Origin: CAYOMP01 sp964405075
GTDB lineage: Bacteria; Bacillota; Clostridia; Lachnospirales; Lachnospiraceae
Length of the DNA: 11,279 bases
Direction of reading: 5' to 3'
Assembly: GCA_964405075.1 (NCBI GenBank)
Contig: CAYOMP010000090.1
Location: 1 to 11,279, forward strand
Shown here: piece after piece, positions 6,671 through 11,279 of the stretch
Numbering within the stretch: the stretch's first letter is position 1
How the letters are laid out: each line of letters starts with the position of its first letter
Notes under the pieces: generated by a model
The model's database searches: none
What the model saw: the letters and a program-made list of their open reading frames with translations, nothing else
What the model was told of the DNA's origin: nothing
Position numbers and translations under genes: made by a program

Positions 6671-7534
6671 TTATTGACCATTAAAAATCTGTGCTATCGG
6701 CGAATCAGATGATAGAATAACTGTTTTGTTCTCGCCTTTAACTGATTCTTTTAATGCATCCAAACTTCTGACAAATGCATAAAATTCTGTTCTGGACTCA
6801 TCATTATATGCTTCTGATAAAATTCTCATATACTCCGCTTCACCTTCGGCCTTCAAAATCTCTGCTTCCTTTTCAGCTTCTGATTTCAAAATAGCTACTT
6901 CTTTATCTGTCTGATTTCTAATAACCTGTGCCTGTGCCTCTCCCTCTGCTTTATAAGTGGCGGCAATGTTATCTCTTTCAGATATCATTCTTTCATAAAC
7001 AGCTACCTTATTATCATTTGGCAAATCCAGCTGTTTAGTTTCAACTGTTACTATTTCAATACCGTACTGATCCATCGTTGTTCCAATATTATTCATAATA
7101 GCTTCTGCTAATTCTCCATCTCTACCACTTATTAATTCATCCTGTGCCAAACTACTAATAATATTTTTAGTTGAGTTGTAAACAACTGTATCAATTCTAC
7201 TTTCTGCATTCCCAATAGAACCATTTAAAGTCTGTGAAAATTTAAGTGGATCTGTAATTCTCCATAATACATAGCTATCAGTAATCATAGTTTTCTTATC
7301 CTTTGTAATAACATCAGATAGTGCCAAATCATACACCAATAAATTATTTGGTATTGTTACTGTTGACTGAATAAATGGTATTTTGAAACTAACCCCTGCC
7401 TCTTTTTCAACCTTAACCACTTTTCCGAATTGCTTTACTAATTTATATTCGTTTTCATTTGTAATAATTATTGATGATAATCCTAATACGACAATTAAAA
7501 CTGCTACAATTGATGAAATAATTTTTTTCTTCAT
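6671..7534 (-). CDS. hflC: HflC-like SPFH/band 7 membrane protein
   Basis: 287 residues from the chosen start. A membrane anchor at 4-25 is followed by an SPFH domain (NENEYKLVKQFGKVV at 26-40, through SYVLWRITDP at 87-96). Then comes the HflC-typical YERMISERDNIAATYKAEGEA at 180-200 and a charged Ala/Glu helix to about 245. In other bacteria HflC pairs with HflK in a large membrane vault around the FtsH protease; no ftsH is in this window. I chose ATG at 7534 because AGAGGG lies upstream; an in-frame start 60 bases earlier would overlap hflK and lacks a good site. The gene begins 16 bases after the hflK stop. Confidence 0.92.
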   Translation of the reverse strand: MKKKIISSIVAVLIVVLGLSSIIITNENEYKLVKQFGKVVKVEKEAGVSFKIPFIQSTVTIPNNLLVYDLALSDVITKDKKTMITDSYVLWRITDPLKFSQTLNGSIGNAESRIDTVVYNSTKNIISSLAQDELISGRDGELAEAIMNNIGTTMDQYGIEIVTVETKQLDLPNDNKVAVYERMISERDNIAATYKAEGEAQAQVIRNQTDKEVAILKSEAEKEAEILKAEGEAEYMRILSEAYNDESRTEFYAFVRSLDALKESVKGENKTVILSSDSPIAQIFNGQ

Positions 7535-7550
7535 ATATATTCCCTCTTTC

Positions 7551-8570
7551 TTACTGTTGTTCACTTGTTGAACTATTTGTAGATGTTTCTTCACCTGTAA
7601 AACTATCTAATGGCAATACCGTTTGAACCCCGTCAGAATTATCAATTACAAGTTTTAAATCTGGAAGTACTTCTTCCATTGTTTCATAAAACATTCTACG
7701 CTTAGTTACTTCAGGATTTTTAATATACTCTTCATACATTGCATTAAATCTGGCAACCTGACCTGTAGCCTCGTTAATTCTTTTTGTCTTTTCGGCCTCT
7801 GCTTCCTGAATAATCTTGTCCGCTTGTGCCTGAGCACTTGGAATATTTTCATTCTTATATTTGTTAGCATTATTTAAAGCTGTATCTTTTCCCTGCTTAG
7901 CTGTTTCTACTTCTTTGAATGCTACCTTTATTTCTTCTGTTGGTGGTTCTGAATCTTGAATTGTAATATTAACTAACTGAATACCTATATCTTCTTTTGC
8001 TAATTTTGAAACTATCATTTCCTTAATTGCTGATTGTATTTCATTTTTACCAGTTGTTAATACACTGTCAACGTCATAACTGCCAATCACCGTTCTAATA
8101 CAGCTTTGGGATAAATTCTTCAAAATCACTATTGGTTCATTAGAAGCATATAATGCTTTAACCGGATCAGCAATTTTGTATTCTACAAAAAAATCCACAT
8201 CAATAAAATTGTAGTCTGACGTAATCATTACTGCTTCTGATTCATTTACTTCTCCGCTAGCCTGGTCGTAACCAATTGAAAATCCTTGAATCGTTGTATC
8301 TACCTTTTTAACCCTTTGGATAAAAGGTATTTTAAAATGCAAGCCTGGTTCTGTAACTGCCTGAGCCGTACCTAATGTAATAAGTACCGCTTGTTCTTGT
8401 TCCTTTATCTGATATGATGAGCATATACCGATTATGATTACGCCTACCGCAACACATACACCTTTAATAATTCTCTTTACATTTTTCTTATTTCCTTTTG
8501 GGCTGTTATACGCCGCATTTTCAAAAGTACCATCTGTGTAATTATTTGTTTCTCCAAAACCATTTTTCAT
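7551..8570 (-). CDS. hflK: HflK-like SPFH/band 7 membrane protein
   Basis: 339 residues: a short polar cytoplasmic tail, a single membrane anchor near 33-53, an SPFH domain from about 55 (IKEQEQAVLITLGTAQ, then EPGLHFKIPFIQRV at 74-87), the HflK hallmark QDSEPPTEEIKVAFKEVETAKQ at 205-226, and a coiled-coil rich in Ala/Glu/Lys to about 280. The C-terminal tail is Ser/Thr-rich. The partner is HflC, encoded next. The AAGGAG site is well placed before the ATG. The gene sits about 250 bases downstream of a manganese riboswitch terminator on the same strand. It is the first recognisable gene after that switch and so its likely target. Confidence 0.93.
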   Translation of the reverse strand: MKNGFGETNNYTDGTFENAAYNSPKGNKKNVKRIIKGVCVAVGVIIIGICSSYQIKEQEQAVLITLGTAQAVTEPGLHFKIPFIQRVKKVDTTIQGFSIGYDQASGEVNESEAVMITSDYNFIDVDFFVEYKIADPVKALYASNEPIVILKNLSQSCIRTVIGSYDVDSVLTTGKNEIQSAIKEMIVSKLAKEDIGIQLVNITIQDSEPPTEEIKVAFKEVETAKQGKDTALNNANKYKNENIPSAQAQADKIIQEAEAEKTKRINEATGQVARFNAMYEEYIKNPEVTKRRMFYETMEEVLPDLKLVIDNSDGVQTVLPLDSFTGEETSTNSSTSEQQ

Positions 8571-8826
8571 ATGATTTTCTCCTTCCTCTTTTGACTATTT
8601 TAAGTATCTGTTTATCCACCTTATTAATAAATGTATTTTAACACATAATTATTTAACTTTAGTACATATTTAATTATCCAAAAAACGTATTATGCCAGCT
8701 ATTAAAATTATATCTCTGCCCTTTGTTTTCTTTTTTAATATGACATTCACATCACTGCTGACTTGAATTCAATATTGTTTTTGTGATAACAATCTGTGCA
8801 TCCGCCAAAAGCTTTTATTTTGAAGT
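8571..8826 (-). other. Long untranslated stretch between riboswitch terminator and hflK
   Basis: About 250 bases without a recognised gene. It holds two small palindromes, AAAAGCTTTT (8807-8816) and TTGAATTCAA (8763-8772), and a TATAAT on the minus strand (8712-8707) with no usable -35. One leftward reading frame stays open from 8878 to 8747 and ends in a cysteine-bearing stretch (GGCTDCYHKNN). A second frame starts just past it and runs to about 8670, encoding KKKTKGRDIILIAGIIRFLDN. Neither has a ribosome site. This may be the remains of a gene once controlled by the riboswitch, or simply leader RNA. Confidence 0.4.
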
Positions 8827-8867
8827 AAAAAAAAACTTCTACTACATATTCAAAATGTAGTAAAAGT
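8827..8867 (-). terminator. Intrinsic terminator of the manganese riboswitch
   Basis: On the minus strand, 8867-8855 (ACTTTTACTACAT) pairs with 8847-8835 (ATGTAGTAGAAGT) with one U-G wobble and a seven-base loop, followed by a run of U (8834-8827). The 5' arm contains CUUUUAC, which is also the 3' strand of the aptamer's closing helix P1, so helix P1 and the terminator cannot form together. Confidence 0.93.
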
Positions 8868-8953
8868 CTTGCATTCACTTATTCTATGCGGATTATTTCT
8901 AATCGTACTGACGCATTAAAATAACATCTACTGATGCTGCTACTCCCTTTTAC
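8860..8953 (-). ncRNA. yybP-ykoY manganese riboswitch aptamer
   Basis: Reading the minus strand from 8953: GUAAAAG closes P1 with CUUUUAC (8866-8860). The conserved loop GGGAGUAGC lies at 8947-8939. P2 is CAUC-AGUA-GAUG (8936-8925). P3 begins AUGCG/CGCAU (8916-8912 with 8890-8886), has the seven-base L3 loop UCAGUAC (8911-8905), and is capped by GAUUA-GAAA-UAAUC. The invariant GCAAGAC is at 8872-8866. These match what I know of the family (GGGGAGUAG, a UCAnUnC-type L3, GCAAGAC). P4 is reduced or absent. Mn2+ bound between L1 and L3 should stabilise P1, sequester the terminator arm and allow read-through towards hflK. Confidence 0.93.
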
Positions 8954-8956
8954 AAA

Positions 8957-8974
8957 GATTGTAACGTTACTATC
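8957..8974. promoter_or_regulatory. Possible LacI-type operator just after the riboswitch promoter
   Basis: GATTGTAACGTTACTATC is a dyad with a perfect 10-base core GTAACGTTAC (8961-8970) and matching GAT/ATC ends. A central CG flanked by TGTAA/TTAC resembles LacI/GalR-family sites. It falls about 10-20 bases after the predicted start and four bases before the aptamer, where a repressor could block initiation or early elongation. The evidence is symmetry and position only. Confidence 0.35.
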
Positions 8975-8987
8975 TGTTTGTGATTAG

Positions 8988-9016
8988 ATATTATCACTTT
9001 GTTATTTATTTGTCAA
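8988..9016 (-). promoter_or_regulatory. Promoter driving the manganese riboswitch
   Basis: A perfect -35 TTGACA (9016-9011), a 17-base spacer, and an extended -10 TGATAATAT (hexamer 8993-8988). The start is expected near 8981, about 28 bases before the aptamer. The -35 begins nine bases after the stop codon of the HAD gene, and no terminator separates them, so read-through from upstream may also pass the riboswitch. Confidence 0.75.
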
Positions 9017-9024
9017 TATATTTA

Positions 9025-9645
9025 TTAAAATATTTCCAACAAATCCTCAAATTCTTCTATAACATAATCCGGATTTTCAACATTACCAAAACCATATTTT
9101 GCAAATACAAATGGAATATCAGCTATTTTTGCTGATTGAGCATCTCCTTGTGTATCACCAACATAAATGCCTCTTTTTATTCCATTTCTTTCAAGAATAA
9201 TTTTGTTGTTTTCTCCTTTACTCATTCCTGTACTTCCTGCACATATGAAATCTGTAAAGTATTTTCCCATGTTATGGGTTTTTAGGAATGTTTGTATATA
9301 ACCATCCTGGCAGTTACTAACTATAAATAATTTGTAATTCTTACTTAATTGTGCCAAAATCTCCTCTAACTTAGGATAAAGAAGCGCACCACCATCTATT
9401 AGATAATCATTCTCTCTACGACAACATTCATCTATCATTTGATGTGCTAGTTCTTTATTTATATCAGGGAAAAGCCTTTCAGCTATTTCATAAGCCTGCA
9501 TTCCCATATATCCTTTTAAAACTTCCGGTTCTACTTTTGTTTTTATATTATGTTCCTCAGTAATCATATTCCATACGTCGCATACAATGTCTACCGTATC
9601 CCAAAGTGTTCCATCTAAATCAAAAATAATTCCATCAAATTTCAT
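9025..9645 (-). CDS. HAD-superfamily phosphatase, phosphoglycolate phosphatase-like
   Basis: A 206-residue haloacid dehalogenase-type hydrolase. Motif I is FDLDGT at 8-13 (nucleophile D9, acid/base D11), motif II is S110 in IVSNCQDG, motif III is K143 in GMSKGEN, and motif IV is GDTQGD at 163-168 (D164, D168). The helical cap between about 15 and 85 gives the C1 layout of the Gph/PGMB group. The substrate cannot be read from sequence; a small phosphoester is likely. It starts 19 bases after the methionine aminopeptidase stop, with a poor ribosome site (GAGAT), so translation probably depends on the upstream gene. No terminator follows; the riboswitch promoter begins immediately after. Confidence 0.9.
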   Translation of the reverse strand: MKFDGIIFDLDGTLWDTVDIVCDVWNMITEEHNIKTKVEPEVLKGYMGMQAYEIAERLFPDINKELAHQMIDECCRRENDYLIDGGALLYPKLEEILAQLSKNYKLFIVSNCQDGYIQTFLKTHNMGKYFTDFICAGSTGMSKGENNKIILERNGIKRGIYVGDTQGDAQSAKIADIPFVFAKYGFGNVENPDYVIEEFEDLLEIF

Positions 9646-9664
9646 TTCTTACTTATCTCGCTTT

Positions 9665-10543
9665 TTAATATGTTAAAATTTCATAACCATCATCTGTTAC
9701 TAACAATTGAACTTCCCACTGGGCTGATGGCATTTTATCTTGTGTTGTTACTGTCCATCCATCTTCCTCACTAATATCTATATCTGCCTTGCCCATATTA
9801 ATCATAGGCTCAATTGTGAATACCATTCCCGGCACCATTAACATCCCTGTTTCCGGCTCTGACACAAAACTAACCCATGGATCTTCATGAAATTCTAAAC
9901 CAATTCCATGTCCACCAATTTCTCTGACTACTGTATACCCATTATCCTGTGCATACTTATTAATTGCAGCACCTACATTTCCAATGCATGTCCAAGGTTT
10001 AACTTCATTAAGACCTACCTGAATGCTTTCTTTAGTCACTTCTACTAACCTTTTCTTTTCCTCACTGACTTCACCTATACAATACATTCTGGATGAATCT
10101 GAAAAGTATCCATTATATATAGTAGAAACATCCACGTTTACAATATCTCCATCCTGAAATACCTCTTCTTCTGATGGAATACCGTGACATACTACTTCAT
10201 TTCTTGACACGCACACACTCTTAGGATAGCCGTCGTAATTAAGTGGTGCTGCTATACCGCCCATTTCAGCAGTTATTTTTACAACCATTTTATCAATTTC
10301 TTCTGTAGTCATTCCAGCCTTAATGTGTTCGCCTACATAATCCAGCACCGCCATATTTATCTTACTGCTTTCTTTGATTCCCTGAATTTGTTCAGGCGTT
10401 TTTAAAATATCTCTATCTGGTACAATATATCCCTTTTTTCTATAACTTTCTATTTTGTCATCCAATGCCATATGACATGCTTTATATTTTTTACCACTTT
10501 TACACCAGCAGGCGTCATTACGTCCTAATTTAATGTTATTCAT
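9665..10543 (-). CDS. map: Type I methionine aminopeptidase with N-terminal SEC-C zinc motif
   Basis: Removes the initiator methionine from nascent proteins. All five metal ligands of the pita-bread fold are visible: D138 (NVDVS), D149 (FSDSS), H212 (GGHGIG), E245 (TIEPM) and E277 (WEVQ); H120 in CHGIPS is the conserved substrate-site histidine. The 292 residues exceed the roughly 250 of the basic enzyme because of an N-terminal tag, GRNDACWCKSGKKYKACH (7-24). This is a SEC-C zinc motif (CxC...CH) like that at the end of SecA and thought to help ribosome or nucleic-acid contact. An AAGGAAA site precedes the start, and a strong promoter lies about 40 bases upstream. The HAD gene follows closely. 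It may be one of two map genes, as Clostridia often also have one near secY. Confidence 0.96.
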   Translation of the reverse strand: MNNIKLGRNDACWCKSGKKYKACHMALDDKIESYRKKGYIVPDRDILKTPEQIQGIKESSKINMAVLDYVGEHIKAGMTTEEIDKMVVKITAEMGGIAAPLNYDGYPKSVCVSRNEVVCHGIPSEEEVFQDGDIVNVDVSTIYNGYFSDSSRMYCIGEVSEEKKRLVEVTKESIQVGLNEVKPWTCIGNVGAAINKYAQDNGYTVVREIGGHGIGLEFHEDPWVSFVSEPETGMLMVPGMVFTIEPMINMGKADIDISEEDGWTVTTQDKMPSAQWEVQLLVTDDGYEILTY

Positions 10544-10581
10544 CTATATTTCCTTCTTTCTTTTCAATTCCAAACACAACT

Positions 10582-10610
10582 ATTATACTCTCACACTATT
10601 TATTAAACAA
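10582..10610 (-). promoter_or_regulatory. Promoter of the map-HAD pair
   Basis: Minus-strand -35 TTGTTT (10610-10605), a 17-base spacer, and a perfect -10 TATAAT (10587-10582). The start is near 10575, giving a leader of about 32 bases. It lies in the 100-base gap after the GDSL gene, where I see no clear terminator. Confidence 0.75.
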
Positions 10611-10643
10611 GGCTAAAACTGCTGTACAATTGATGATTTTTAC

Positions 10644-11255
10644 CTATACCAAATTTGATAACTCTTCCATCCACCAATCTGATATAAACTTATGCCCTTC
10701 CTCAGTCAAATGTATACCATCGGTAGTTAAATAGTCACTGCCATATACTCTTTCCATTTCGTCAAATCTACTATATAAATCTATGTACCCTATTCTTTTA
10801 CCATATTCTTCAAACCGTTTTTTCACAGAATTAATCACATTAATATATTTTTGTAATTGCTTTTTCCACAATTTGAATTCCTCTGGTTTTTCAAAAATAA
10901 AAGGTTCCATAATTACTATCTTTGCATTGGTATTTTCCAACAAGTTCTCAAGTATTTCCACATAAATACCTTCAAACATCTCCGGCATAGAAAAACCTAT
11001 ACCTTGCATATATTCAGCCAAATCATTTACCCCAATTAAAATGGATATTACATCTGGCTCTTTTGATACCACTTCATTTATTAAATTATGCATTCGTTTA
11101 ATAGTATAACCATTGTATCCTTTATTTACTATGTCTACCTCATCATTCCATTCAAAAGAACGGGCTATGTTCTTCACATAGCCCTCCCCTAAATTATCGG
11201 ATGTAAATAGGTGATTAGCGTCCGTTATACTATCCCCTAAAAATACTATTCTCAT
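10644..11255 (-). CDS. SGNH/GDSL-type hydrolase
   Basis: A 203-residue cytoplasmic-looking esterase or lipase of the SGNH superfamily, with no signal peptide. The four blocks are present: GDSIT with nucleophile S9, G46 in NKGYNG, N77 in IGVND, and the D179/H182 pair in TDGIHLTEEGH. The substrate is unknown; relatives deacetylate sugars or hydrolyse acyl esters. The ATG at 11255 has only a short AGGA eight bases upstream, and its promoter lies beyond the window edge. The gap of 100 bases to map holds a separate promoter, so it is probably its own transcription unit. Confidence 0.92.
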   Translation of the reverse strand: MRIVFLGDSITDANHLFTSDNLGEGYVKNIARSFEWNDEVDIVNKGYNGYTIKRMHNLINEVVSKEPDVISILIGVNDLAEYMQGIGFSMPEMFEGIYVEILENLLENTNAKIVIMEPFIFEKPEEFKLWKKQLQKYINVINSVKKRFEEYGKRIGYIDLYSRFDEMERVYGSDYLTTDGIHLTEEGHKFISDWWMEELSNLV

Positions 11256-11279
11256 ATAATTATCCTAAATATCCCTTTA

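Noticed and set aside
7535..7594. Longer N-terminus for hflC starting at 7594
   Set aside because: It would overlap hflK by 44 bases and places 20 polar residues before a normal membrane anchor; the ATG at 7534 has an AGAGGG site.
8904..8943. Short ORFs inside the riboswitch leader (MRQYD and similar) as a leader peptide
   Set aside because: The GGGAG that looks like a ribosome site is the conserved L1 loop of the aptamer, and the spacing to any ATG is too long; the RNA structure explains the region better.
10611..10643. Terminator after the GDSL hydrolase
   Set aside because: Only weak AT-rich complementarity (CAATTG palindrome) and no U-run; not enough to call.

Overview
The window looks like a chromosomal stretch of a low-GC Gram-positive anaerobe of the class Clostridia, most likely a Lachnospiraceae-type gut bacterium. 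This rests on very AT-rich intergenic DNA, AGGAGG-type ribosome binding sites, sigma-A promoters with extended -10 boxes, and the gene content (DUF975, DUF2752 and DUF4190 membrane proteins, HflK/HflC). The family-level placement is inference from sequence style, not a search.

Layout from left to right. The first 2.4 kb is the start of a pyrimidine biosynthesis operon read leftwards: pyrC, pyrF and the first 24 codons of a pyrK-like gene. Then come 660 bases without a recognised gene. They hold the pyrC promoter, a roughly 260-base nested-palindrome element (2523-2781) and an extended -10 promoter for an orphan 117-residue protein read rightwards. A bidirectional terminator separates that gene from a leftward pair, DUF975 then a histidyl-tRNA synthetase of an unusual sequence type. 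A rightward DUF2752 membrane protein follows, its stop codon one base from the stop of the oppositely oriented DUF4190 gene. DUF4190 is the last of three leftward genes, hflK, hflC and DUF4190. To the right is a leftward pair, a SEC-C-tagged methionine aminopeptidase and a HAD phosphatase, with its own strong promoter, and then a GDSL-type (SGNH) hydrolase.

The most informative non-coding feature is in the 454 bases before hflK. On the minus strand these contain a promoter (TTGACA, 17 bases, TGATAATAT), a 10-base LacI-type palindrome, a recognisable yybP-ykoY manganese riboswitch aptamer and an intrinsic terminator whose 5' arm overlaps the 3' strand of the aptamer's closing helix. This is the layout of a transcriptional ON switch. 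The first recognisable downstream gene is hflK, about 250 bases past the terminator, so Mn2+ may control an SPFH-protein operon. Usual targets of this riboswitch are Mn exporters and TerC/P-type ATPase proteins. The alternative is that the original target gene has decayed or is a tiny unrecognised ORF.

The second candidate for something undescribed is the element at 2523-2781: two strong hairpins with related arm sequences flank a middle section that folds into a multi-helix junction. It could be a REPIN/MITE-like mobile palindrome or a structured RNA upstream of the orphan gene.
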